A stretch of DNA of 64,000 nt from Hyparrhenia diplandra (taxonomy: Eukaryota; Streptophyta; Magnoliopsida; Poales; Poaceae), in contig JADLZK010012357.1 of assembly GCA_015847255.1 (NCBI GenBank), forward strand, positions 1-64,000, read 5' to 3'. The notes beneath the pieces are model-generated. The model was not told where the DNA came from. It saw nothing but the letters and a program-made list of their open reading frames with translations, and searched no databases. Positions 1 to 10,879 of the stretch are shown here, in pieces; position 1 is the stretch's first letter, and each line of letters opens with the position of its first letter. The translations under genes were made by a program, and so were the position numbers.

Positions 1-1098
1 GGCCACCTAGAAATTTTTATGTGTTGCGCTCATCATTCCCCCACCGCCACGCCCGTGATGCTTTGGCATAGAACCGTTGAACCGGGAATCCTAGTGGCTA
101 GTTAGCACTCTTGGCCCTCGCCACCATGCATCACGGCATAGCCACGCCTCGAAGTGGTAGCACCCTACTTCCCTAGGGGCAGATCCATCGACCTATAGAG
201 GTGTTCAGCCGTCCATTCAAACACAAAAGTACTCGCTGCCAAAACCTCATTTGTTGACAAGCACAATGCCCACATCTTGCATGTCGCACATGGGTGGTCA
301 GCTTGAAGGGCACACACACACACAAGACAACTAGAAGGTAGATCTAAAATTCATGAATTGATTTCTTCCTTGATCAAATTTAGAGGAGAAAACTTAAAAT
401 CACCATTGGTCTTTGCTTGGGCATAACTAACATTGAAATATGAGGTTTGCACAACGCTCTCCTATCTGTCATGGAGGATGTGATGCTAACCAAAGATGAG
501 GAGGCATATGCAAGCCAAGGCAATCAATGCCATGGATAGTGGGGTGTCATGCTAACAATTCTACATGAAATTCTCTGATGTCACTTTTTTGTATTGTTTG
601 TTGGTGATTCTTTCTACTTGTGCTTGTAGGTCATCAAAGTAAGGGTATAGTTTGCTAAATGAGGTTTGGCCCTTGTGATTCCTCTCATGCCAACCTGACC
701 TTACTTACCTATGAATGGTTTTTATAACTTGGATGTGATTTATCTAATTATTTGTATCTCTTCTTGTCTCTTATGGTTCATCTCATCCCAAGTGATAGCT
801 TTTACATGGATTTTTATCACTTGGATGAATTTATTTTTGTTTTTGTCTTTCAAACAATTTCTATCTACATGCATGGATGTTATCAACACACTTATCAAAG
901 GGGAGAATGTGAATCCAGTGACACCTTAAGGGAGAGATAGTGAATTGTTACCTTAAGGGAGAATATGAGAACCAAGTTGATAAGGAGATTGGTCTTCTTG
1001 TGATGAGTGATTGACAATGATGAAATAACTTTGAGTGCCTTTTGGATTTCATTGCTGCTATGGATGACAATCTAGTATTCAGGTGATGCTTCAGAATG
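1..1098. repeat. Dispersed repeat X, copy 1 (non-coding)
   Basis: No gene is visible. The segment is a diverged copy of a sequence found again at 20677-21677 (continuing at 29591-29720) and at about 33690-34240. Shared blocks include CATGCTAACAATT followed by TTGTATTGTTTGTTGG and CTACTTGTGCTTGTAGGTC. Elsewhere X lies downstream of a carbonic anhydrase gene (CA3, CA4), so this copy may mark the 3' side of another copy just left of the window (inference). The short ORFs at 711-940 have no recognisable domain. Confidence 0.6.
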
Positions 1099-1376
1099 TG
1101 TGGTGGACATGTGTGAGATTAACTCCACTCATGGTAGTAATACTATGATACACCAAGAATCATTTCTGACGCCATTGTTAGAGTGGGATTAACTCCATTC
1201 CTAGTGACGACGTTGTTAGGTTCATCAACAAGGTAAGTTTGAACTATCACCTTCCGAACGATCTGGGCTCTTTCACCAAAGTAATAGGCGACCTGGTGTG
1301 TTCTCACCATGCTGCATGACCACAAAGGAGAGTTCATGAACCTACTCCTTATGCCCAGAAAATAAATAAATCTCAT

Positions 1377-2790
1377 TTTACCGAGGCATCAAATGGATAT
1401 TACATTTGACTAAATATGTATAAAATAATGCTAATATTTATTATGTGGAATAAATATCGTTAGACTGAGTAAAGAATATAGTTGTATTGAAGTAAACTTT
1501 AAAATGTTAAATTTAGTTAACCTTGAGATTCTTTGACTTTGTGAGAAACATGTCTATATTTTTTTTAACAAGGGTATTAATATTAAACATCTAACATATT
1601 GTTATTCACGCACTAGTGGGCAAAGCCAAAACCAGCAGGCATACCTGACTTAGCAAGCGACTGCGTGTGGTTGTCGTGTCACCTGACGCCTCGCAAGTTG
1701 CCAAAATCTCCCACTTGTTAATCGCAACGACTGGAGGCACATTATTTTTTACTGGCATAGCGCTGTGGACGCGGAATTAACCTCATGGGGAAGACATGAT
1801 AAGTTCAAGGAGCTAAGACGCGTACGTTGTTTGTGTGTTGGTTCCATTCTCTTTCCTTTCCTGACCTCTGATCCATAGAACGTCTTATTGATGGATCTAG
1901 CAGAAGATGATAGCTAGGAATGAATGATGCTACACTGGCCTACAATGTCTCTCTGACATGCTGTAACGCAAATGTTTGCAAACCAATGCTTCCGTTGTGG
2001 CGTTACGATTTTTTATAATCATAAACTTGAAATAATTAGATAGTAACAAAATTAAACCATAATTACCAAAAAATCACCATATTATACTGGCCTACAATGT
2101 CTTCTCATGACATGAAATAATTATTTTATGTAACGCAAAATTAACCATAATTCCTCACAAAAAATCACCATAATGTTTGTTCTGAAATGAAGATGACCAA
2201 TGAACTAAATGGCAGGTCACCGGCCGTACCATGAATGTGTCATAAAATTTGTAATAAGCCATATGGTCAACTGAAATTGAGATGTACGGAGTCAACTCGC
2301 CTTGTCCAGTGCCGCAATGAAACTTGCCTGGTGGCCAAATCTACTGTGGGAGCGTTTTTCTTTTTGATGACGTATGTTCGATAATTACGGGCTAATAGCT
2401 AAGACCTTTTCTTTAGCAGAGATAAGACCTTCGGTATGTGCCTCTCTGGTCGTACGTAGTTTGGTGTGGTGCTCGATTAAAACTGCACCGAAGATCAGTT
2501 CAAGGACAAGGCATCCATCCGTACGGAACTACGTATGGACTGGGCACGAGCAGTGTTGTTGGACAAGTTACCCAATTTGTCGGCTCCACGGAGGGATCGA
2601 CCAGAAGTACTACCCTGTAGATCAAGCGCAGCCCCTCCCCGAACACGTGCGGATATGCTTGAGGTTGAGGTCGTCTCGAGACGACTCGGTGTACATCTCC
2701 GTACTCTGCAAACGAAGGCACGAAGCTCGCTGAGAAATGCACATCGACGCCGTCGTCAGCCCATTGTTTATTTCTTCGGCGGCATAGATA
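1377..2790 (+). other. Upstream region of CA1, no gene
   Basis: AT-rich DNA conserved with units B, C and D. I see no coding sequence. The part nearest the gene (2440-2790) carries short blocks shared by all recent copies, such as GGACAAGTTACCCAATTTG and the TCTCGAGACGACTCGGTGTA palindrome region. The ORFs at 2374-3026 are chance readings of this GC-richer promoter. Confidence 0.6.
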
Positions 2791-2797
2791 TGCACTG

Positions 2798-2875
2798 CGT
2801 ACGTACGTGCTCTCGTCCTCGCCGCTGTCGACGCGGTCCATTCTGACTCCGCCCTCATTCCTTGGACTATATAAG
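2798..2875 (+). promoter_or_regulatory. CA1 core promoter
   Basis: The block CGTACGTACG (2798-2807) runs into TACGTGCTC (2804). A TATATAAG box follows at 2868-2875, about 110 bp before the ATG at 2985. The TACGTGCTC block recurs upstream of CA2, CA3, CA5 and CA6. It contains an ACGTG core of the kind bound by plant bZIP/bHLH factors. The GTAC cores would fit SBP-type factors. Function is inferred. Confidence 0.6.
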
Positions 2876-2984
2876 CACCCCATGCCAGACCCCTACTGTA
2901 CCATATACAATCAGCTAGCGCACCACGACCCAAAGATACTAACAAACTAGACGCCGACCCACGTACACAACACACCACAACAGC

Positions 2985-4430
2985 ATGTCTCCAGCTCGCC
3001 ACCACCTGCGCCTCGACGTCGCACATTTACCTCGCTGCCGCCCTCCTGCTCTTCGCCGCCGTGCCGGCCGCCAGAGCGCATGAAGAGGAGGGGTTCAGCT
3101 ACATCCCCGGCGACGAGCTTGGGCCGGAGCACTGGGGCTACATCAAGAAGGAGTGGGCGGCGTGCGGCACCGGCCGAATGCAGTCGCCCATCGACCTCTC
3201 CCACGAGAGCGTCTCGCTTGCGCGTTCCCTCGGCTACCTCGACCACTCATACCACCCCCGCCGAGGCCTCCATCGTCAACCGCGGCCACGACATCATGGT
3301 ACGTAGCTGAGCATTCAGGGACGACGAACCGGGCCGGGCGGCAGTTCGCCGTGAGACCGAGAGCATTTTTTTTTTTTTTTTTTGAGATGGCACAGAGCAT
3401 TAACCGACGAACTTGATTGCAGGTGAGGTTCGAGGGCGACGCCGGGAGTCTTGTGATCAACGGCATCACGTACTACCTGAATTTTTTGCACTGGCACTGG
3501 CCCGCCGAGCACACTGTCGACGGCCACAGGTACGACCTGGAGCTGCACATGGTGCACCAGAGCGTGGCGAACGAGACGGCGGTGATCGGTATCCTCTACG
3601 AGGTTGGCCGCCACGACGACGCGTTCCTCCGCCAACTTGAGCCCTTCATTCGGCGGATCGCCAACGTGCGAGACCGGGAGGAGCGCGTCGGCTTGGTCGA
3701 CCCGCGGCGCGCGCGAGGCAGGGCCAGCGTCTACTACCGCTACATGGGCTCGCTCACCGCGCCGCCCTGCACCGAGGGGGTCATCTGGACCATCATCAAG
3801 AGGGTAAGCTTTGCATCCATTTCCCTTTGTTTGTTTTACTTCATTCAAATACATCACACCCATCATTTGATCAACGACAAGTGTACGTAGTATCATTGAA
3901 ACACACTTTGCGTTCATTGGTTGGTCGCGTCGCGGTCATATGATCACTCTATCACTCCTATACATTCAAGATTTTTTAGGAAATTTTTTGGTACTGGTTC
4001 GTTCCATCTGTTTTTCAAGCGTTGTTGGCTCTTTTCTGCAGGTTCACAGCGTGTCCAAGTACCAGCTGGACCTTCTCAGGGAAGCCGTGCACGACGTAAG
4101 TCCATCAGTCTCGCCAACTGCCTGTTAATTTGCACACGCAAATGATAAGATTGCTTGTACTTTTGCTTTGTTTTCCTCTACTGGAATGGAAAGTAAATAT
4201 ATGTCGATGCCACTGCACGTCCCCGTAGTACAAACGAAGTCAAATGGCAAGAATCAAAAGCAACATGGACATAGTATGCACGTTTGTTTTTTTTTTCACC
4301 CTCTTGACCAAATCTTGTCTTTGCGTGTTTTCACCTGATCCAGGACATGGAGAACAACGCGAGGCCGCTTCAGATGGCGAACAACAGGCACATCAGCATC
4401 TTCGGTCCTAAGCCCGACAAGCATTATTAG
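2985..4430 (+). pseudogene. Alpha carbonic anhydrase copy 1 (CA1), frameshifted
   Basis: Exons by homology with CA2 and CA3 are 2985-3298, 3423-3803, 4042-4095 and 4344-4430, all with GT-AG borders. Two breaks are visible in exon 1. In the signal peptide, the stretch after GACGTCGC is rewritten and one base longer than in CA2. Near 3256 a C run has five instead of four bases. From the ATG the frame stops shortly after the signal-peptide region, and no in-frame ATG rescues the mature part. Exons 2-4 stay open. The zinc-ligand motif LHWHWPAEH and the ELHMVH motif are intact, so the loss looks recent. Intron 1 has an 18-base T run absent from CA2. A possible poly(A) signal AATAAA lies at 4617-4622. 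Either a pseudogene or, less likely for the first break, an assembly error. Confidence 0.85.
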
Positions 4431-5565
4431 GGCCCGTTTCAAGCCTCATATTAGTGATGTGGGACATATGAGCTCGATTGACAAGGAGACACTAGTAGGA
4501 CACATTTGTCAAATGATTCAGTTTGGATGAAATTTACAATCATATATTCCATAGCTTATGGTGGATATTCCATTTGTAATTCTTTCTATTTAATTCATTT
4601 GTTATATATGTGAGTAAATAAAAATGTTTATTCATGTCTACTTTCATTGGCGTCAGGCATGTTCATAAAAATCGTGTGATGTCCATGCTGATTTGTGAAA
4701 CAATTTAACTTGAATACTAAACTTCCATTACATGAAAAACACAATATTGATTGGTCACTGTTGAAATACTTAGCTCCGGCAATACCTAGCAACAGATCAT
4801 GTAAGATGAATCAAATATGGTAGCATAGGAGAGACAAGATTTATACTGGTTATAGGGTGTGCCCTAGTCCAGTTCGGGGTGACCTAGTCCAATTGGGGGT
4901 GGAGCTGCTCTTATATCCGTATATGTTCGGTTATGGGGGCTTTTGCTCCAAGCTATGTAGTAGATAGGGTGACAAGAATATGAGTTGGGATCCTGATCAC
5001 GAGGCCTCTATGCCCCATTATATAGGTTAAGGGAGTAAGGTTTCAACGAGGGTGATCTCGATTAACAGATTGGTTTCCTAGTTTGTTACATGCAATGCAT
5101 ATAGATTGATCTTATGTTGTCATATCCAAATGTGGTAGCCTTGGATATTCTTGATATGCCTTGATCTTCAAGTCAGTGGATTGAATGGGCTTCACGGGCC
5201 TCCTCCATCATGATTGAATATATAGGCGACACCCATTTCTCGGCCCATATAACCGAAAGTCACTTATTTTCCCTTTGCATCAGACAAGCAAATATATTGA
5301 TACATATTGCAAGGTATGATGGACCCAAGAGAGCGCGTGTTGAATTAGGCCAACTAAAAGCTATACTAGGTTCCTTTGCTACTCGCTCAACATAGAGAAA
5401 ACCACTCTACCACTGCTTCTCTCTCTAATTCGGTAGACCTTGCAATGTAATGCGCCTATTTCCAAGCATACCCAACATTTTTGGACAAAACATTTAGTAG
5501 TTAGTAGGTATATACACATGTATAATGTATTTAGCTTCAAAATTGCTACTTTCTCCACCTTAAAG
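4431..5565. other. 3' flank of CA1, no gene
   Basis: Holds the 3' UTR with AATAAA at 4617 and then about 900 bp of low-coding sequence present again after CA2 (9122-10248) and CA3 (19239-20380). The stretch TTTATACTGGTTATAGGGTG and the paired 'cctagtccagttcgggg / cctagtccaattggggg' motif look like part of an old LTR, but I cannot define its ends. Confidence 0.5.
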
Positions 5566-5852
5566 CATCTCCAAGAGTATTTCTAGAACTCACCCTCTAA
5601 ATTATCATTTGGAGAGCTCTTTGAACAAAAAATTGTTCTCTATATTTTTGCATCCAAGACAACTTCTATGTATCTTGGTCACACTATAGAGAGAACCAAC
5701 TTCACCCTCCATCTTTAGCTATACAGAGAATCTACAACAAAGGATGACAATATTTAAAGACCCAATTTAAAAAGTTGTTAGAGGACATCCTTTAGCCAAA
5801 ACCATTATTCCTATTAGTAAGGAAGGACATAAGGATGCTCTTAGAGCTCTTA
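5566..5852. mobile_element. MITE-like element in unit A
   Basis: Begins AAAGCATCTCCAAGAG and ends near GGATGCTCTTAGAGCTC, the usual look of grass 'GAGCATCTCCAA' MITEs, though the terminal repeats are degenerate. It is also present at 10249-10535 and 20381-20670, so it was in the unit before the duplication. Confidence 0.4.
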
Positions 5853-7562
5853 TCCATCCACACTTTGTGGTGGACATATGTGAGATTAACTCCACTCATG
5901 GTAGTAATACTATGATACACCAAGAATCATTTCTGGCGTCGTTGCTAGGAGTGAGATTAACACCATTCCTAGTGACGTTGTTAGGTTCATCAACTAGGTA
6001 AGTTTGACGCCGACTATCACCTTCGAACGATCGGGGCTCTTTCACCAAAGTAATAGGCCACCTGGTGTGTTCTCACCATGATGCATGACCACAAGGGAGA
6101 GTTCATGCACCTACTCCCTATACCCAAAAATAAATAAATCTCATTTACCTAGGGTTACTAAGGCGTCAAATGGATATTATATTTGACTAAATATGTATAA
6201 AATAATGCTAATATTCATTATGTGGAATAAATATCGTTAGACTGAGTAATGAATATAGTTGTATTGAAGTGAACTTTAAGATGTTAAATTTAGTTAACCT
6301 TGAGATTCTTTGACTTTGTGAGAAACAGGTCTATATTTTTAACAAGGGTATTAATATTAAGCATCTAATATATTCACGCTCTTGTGGGCAAAGCCAACCA
6401 CCAGGCAAACCTGACTTAGCAAGAGACTGCGTTTGGTTGTCGTATCACCTGACGCCTGGCAAGTTGCCAAAATATCCAAATTGTTAATTGCAACGACTGG
6501 AGACACATTATTTTTTACTGGCATAGCGCTGTGGACGCGGAATTAACCTCATGGGGAAGACATGATCAGTTCAACGAGCTAAGACGCGTACGTTATTGTG
6601 TGTTGGTTCCATTCTCTTTTCCTTTCCTGACCTCTGATCCATAGAACGTCTTATTGATGGATCTAGCAGAAGATGATAGCTAGGAATTATGCATCAAGTC
6701 ATGCTACGACCTTTTTTATACTGGCCTACAATGTCTCTCTGACATGCTGTAACGCAAATGTTTGCAAACCAAAGGTCTTCTACCGGCTTCCGTTCTGGCG
6801 TTCACTTTTTCTTGGAGAGTCAACACATTTACTGATAATTATCTGAAGGATTTTATATCATTTATAATCATAAACTTGAAATAATTAGATAGTAATTACA
6901 AAATTAACCATATTTAGTCCTCGCAAAAAATAACCATATTTAGGGTGTAAGAATTGTAATAAGCCATGTGTTCAACTGAAATGAAGATGTGCAGATATAT
7001 CAATATTTGTAATAACTTAACCAATCAACTAAAGCAGGTCACCGTACCACGAATGTGTCATGCAATCTGTAATAAGCCATATGGTCAACTGAAATGAAGA
7101 TGTACGGAGTCAACTCGCCTTTTTCAGAGTGCCGCAATGAAACTTGCCTGGTGGCCAAATCTACTGTGGGAGCGTTTTTCTTTTTGATGACGTATGTGCG
7201 ATAATAACTGGCTAATAGATAAGACCTTTTTTTAGCAGAGATAAGACCTTCGGTATGTGCCTTTTTTTTCGTACGTAGTTTGGTATGGTGATCGATCAAA
7301 ACAGCGAATCGCACCGAAGATCTGTTCAAGGGCAAGACATCCATCCGTACGGAACTACGTATGGACCGAGCACGAGCAGTGTTTCAAGTTGGACAAGTTA
7401 CCCAATTTGCCGGCTCGAACACGTGCGGATATGCTTGATGTTGAGAGCGTCTCGAGACGACTCGGTGTACATCTCCGTACTCTGCAACGAAGGCACGAAG
7501 CTCGCTGAGAACGCCGTCGTAAGGCTATTGTTTATTTCTTCGGGCGGCATAGATATGCACTG

Positions 7563-7679
7563 CGTACGTACGTGCTCTCGTCCTCGCCGCTGTGGCAGGC
7601 GGCTACCTGTCTAGTGTCGACGCGGTCCATTCTGACTCCGCCCTCATTCCTTGGCCTGATGACTCCCGTACTATATAAG
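7563..7679 (+). promoter_or_regulatory. CA2 core promoter
   Basis: CGTACGTACG (7563-7572) overlaps TACGTGCTC (7569), followed by a TATATAAG box at 7672-7679, about 112 bp before the ATG. The layout is the same as in CA1 and CA3, but the spacing between motif and TATA box differs (about 100 bp here, about 60 in CA1, about 130 in CA3) because of small indels. Confidence 0.6.
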
Positions 7680-7790
7680 CACCCCATGCCAGACCCCTGT
7701 TTTCATATACAATCAGCTGCACTGCCACACCACCACCAAAGATACTAACAAGCTAGGCGCCGACCGACATACACAACACACCACAACAGC

Positions 7791-9121
7791 ATGTCTCCAG
7801 CTCGCCACCACCTGCGCCTCGACGTCGCGGCGCTGCTCGCTGCCGCCCTCCTGCTCTTCGCCGCCGTGCCGGCCGCCAGAGCGCATGAAGAGGAGGGGTT
7901 CAGCTACATCCCCGGCGACCAGCTTGGGCCGGAGCACTGGGGCTACATCAAGAAGGAGTGGGCGGCGTGCGGCACCGGGAGAATGCAGTCGCCCATCGAC
8001 CTCTCCCACGAGCGCGTCTCGCTAGCACGCTCCCTCGGCTACCTCGACCACTCATACCACCTCGCCGAGGCCTCCATCGTCAACCGCGGCCACGACATCA
8101 TGGTACGTGGCTTAGCATTCAGGGACGACGAACCGGGCTGGGCGGCAGTTCGCCGTGAGACCGAGAGCATTAACCGACGAACTTGATTGCAGGTGAGGTT
8201 CGAGGGCGACGCCGGGAGTCTTGTGATCAACGGCATAACGTACTACCTGAAGAATTTGCACTGGCACTGGCCCGCCGAGCACACCGTCGACGGCCACAGG
8301 TATGACCTGGAGCTGCACATGGTGCACCAGAGCTTGGCGAACGAGACGGCGGTGATCGGCATCCTCTACGAGGTTGGCCGCCACGACGACGCGTTCCTCC
8401 GCCAACTTGAGCCCTTCATTCGGCGGATCGCCAACATGCGAGACCGGGAGGAGCGCGTCGGCTTGGTCGACCCGCGGCGCGCGAGAGGCAGGGCCAGCGT
8501 CTACTACCGCTACATGGGCTCGCTCACCGCGCCGCCCTGCACGGAGGGAGTCATCTGGACCATCATCAAGAGGGTAAGCTTTGCATGGATTCCCCTCTGT
8601 TTGTTTTACTTAATTCAAATGCATCACACACATCATTTGATCAACGACAAGTGTACGTATCATTGAAAAACACACTTTGCGTCGCGGTCATTCCATCTGT
8701 TTTTCAAGCGTTGCTGGCTCTTTTCTGCAGGTTCACAGCGTGTCCAAGTACCAGCTGGACCTTCTCAGGGAAGCTGTGCACGACGTAAGTCGATCAGTCT
8801 CGCCAACTGCTTGTAAATTTCGACGCATGATAAGATTGCTTGTACTTTTGCTCTGTTTTCCTCTACCGGAATGGAAAGTAAATATGTCAATGCCACTGCA
8901 CCTCCCCGTTGTTCAAACGAAGTCAACATGGCTAGAATCAAAAGCAACATGGACATAGTATGCACGCTTGTTTTGTTTTTGTTTTTTCATCCTCTTGACC
9001 AAATCTCGTCTTTGCGTGTTTTCACCTGATCTAGGACATGGAGAACAACGCGAGGCCACTTCAGAAGGCGAACAACAGGCACATCAGCATCTTCGGTCCT
9101 AAGCCCGACAAGCATTATTAG
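7791..9121 (+). CDS. Alpha carbonic anhydrase copy 2 (CA2), intact, 277 aa
   Basis: Four exons: 7791-8102, 8193-8573, 8731-8784, 9035-9121 (834 nt, all phase 0, GT-AG). Predicted to hydrate CO2 to bicarbonate in the secretory pathway or apoplast. Residues 1-31 form a signal peptide (hydrophobic LLAAALLLFAAVPAARA, cleavage after ARA). The alpha-CA domain follows: Cys60 and Cys220 as the usual disulfide, His101 (equivalent of proton-shuttle His64), zinc ligands His127 and His129 (LHWHWPAEH) and His146 (ELHMVH), Glu133 (Glu106) and Thr216 (Thr199). The residue after Thr216 is Ala, where most alpha-CAs have Thr200. One N-glycosylation sequon (NET, 154). The length fits plant secreted alpha-CAs; nectarin-3 and dioscorin are relatives, so a storage or redox role cannot be excluded. 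The first ATG aligns with that of CA3 and CA4. Confidence 0.94.
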
Positions 9122-10879
9122 GGCCCGTTTCAAGCCTCATATTAGTGATGTGGGGCATATGAGCTCGACTAACAAGGAGACACTAGTAGGACACATTTGT
9201 CAAATGATTCAGTTTGGATGAAATTTACAATCATATATTCCATAGCTTATGGTGGATATTCCATTTGTAATTCTTTCTGTTTAATTCATTTGTTATATAT
9301 GTGAGTAAATAAAAATGTTTATTCATGTCTACTTTCATTGGCGTCAGGCATGTTCATAAAATCGTGTTATGTCCATGTTGATTTGTGAAACAATTTGACT
9401 TGAACACTAAACTTCCGTTACATGAAAAACACAATAGTGATCGGTCACTGTTGAAATATTTAGCTCCGGCAATACCTAGCAACAAATCATGTAAGATGAA
9501 TCAAATATGGTAGCATAGGAGACACAAGATTTATACTGGTTATAGGGTGTGCCCTAGTCCAGTTCGGGGTGACCTAGTCCAATTGGGGGTGGAGCTTCTC
9601 TTATATCCGTATATGTTTGGTTATGGGGGCTGTTGCTCCGAGCTATGTAGTAGATAGGGTGACACGAATATGAGTTGGGATCCTGATCGCCTCTATGCCC
9701 CATTATATAGGCTAAGGGAGTAAGGTTTCAACGAGGGTGATCTCGGTTAACAGATTGGTTTCCTAGTTTGTTACATGCAATGCATATAGATTGATCTTAT
9801 GTTGTCATATCCAAATGTGGCAGCCTTGGATATTCTTGATATGCCTTGATCTTCAAGTCAGTGGATTCGACTGGCCTTCACGAGCCTCCTCCATCATGGT
9901 TGAATATATAGGCGACACAGGTTTCTCTGGCCCATATAACCGAAAGTCACTTATTTTCCCTTTGCATCCGCGCAAATATATTGATACATATTGCAAGGTA
10001 TGATGGACCCAAGAGAGTGCGGGTTGAATTAGGCCAACTAAAAGCTATAATAGGTTCCTTTGCTACTCACTCAACATAGAGAAAACCACTCTACCACTGC
10101 TTCTCTCTCTCCCTTCGGTAGACCTTGCAATATGTCTGCCTATTTCCGAGCATACCCAACATTTTTGGACAAAACATTTAGTAGTTAGTAGGTATATACA
10201 CATGTATAATGTATTTAGCTTCAAAATTGCTACTCTCTCCACCTTAAAGCATCTCCAAGAGTGTTTCTAAAACTCACCCTCTAAATTATCATTTGGAGAG
10301 CTCTTTGAACAAAAAATTGTTCTCTATATTTTTGCGTCCGCACAACTTCTATGTATCTTGGTCACACTATAGAGAGAACCAACTTCACCCTCCATATTTA
10401 GCTATAGAGAATCTACAACAAAAGATGACAATATTTAAAGACCCAATTTAAAAAGTTGTTAGAGGACATCCTTTAACCAAAACCATTATTCCTATTAGTA
10501 AGGAAGGATATAAGGATGCTCTTAGAGCTCTTAAACATCCACACTTTGTGGTGGACATGTGTGAGATTAACTCCACTCATGGTAGTAATACTATGATACA
10601 CCAAGAATCATTTCTGTCGCCGTTGCTAGGAGTGAGATTAACACCATTCCTAGTGACGTTGTTAGGTTCATCAACTAGGTAAGTTTGACGCCGACTATCA
10701 CCTTCCGAACGATCGGGGCTCTTTCACCAAAGTAATAGGCGATCTGGTGTGTTCTCACCATGCTGCATGACCACAAGGGAGAGTTCATGCACCTACTCCC
10801 TATGCCCAAAAATAAATAAATCTCATTTACCGAGGCGTCAAATGGATATTATATTTGACTAAATATGTATAAAATAATG

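Larger units (their letters stand above)
1099..5865 (+). repeat. Tandem duplication unit A (contains CA1)
   Basis: First of the roughly 4.7-kb units. It opens with TGTGGTGGACATGTGTGAG, which recurs at 5866 and 10547. It carries about 1.7 kb of AT-rich upstream DNA, the proximal promoter, the CA1 gene, and about 1.4 kb of 3' flank ending in a MITE-like segment. The A, B and D copies align almost base for base over most of their length, with small indels, which indicates recent segmental tandem duplication. Confidence 0.85.
5866..10546 (+). repeat. Tandem duplication unit B (contains CA2)
   Basis: Second unit, 4681 bp, collinear with unit A. It holds 1.9 kb of AT-rich upstream DNA (5866-7560, no gene), the CA2 promoter and gene, and a 3' flank (9122-10546) with AATAAA at 9308-9313 and the MITE-like segment at 10249-10535. 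Compared with A and D, CA2 intron 2 lacks about 80 bp and intron 1 lacks the poly-T segment. Confidence 0.85.
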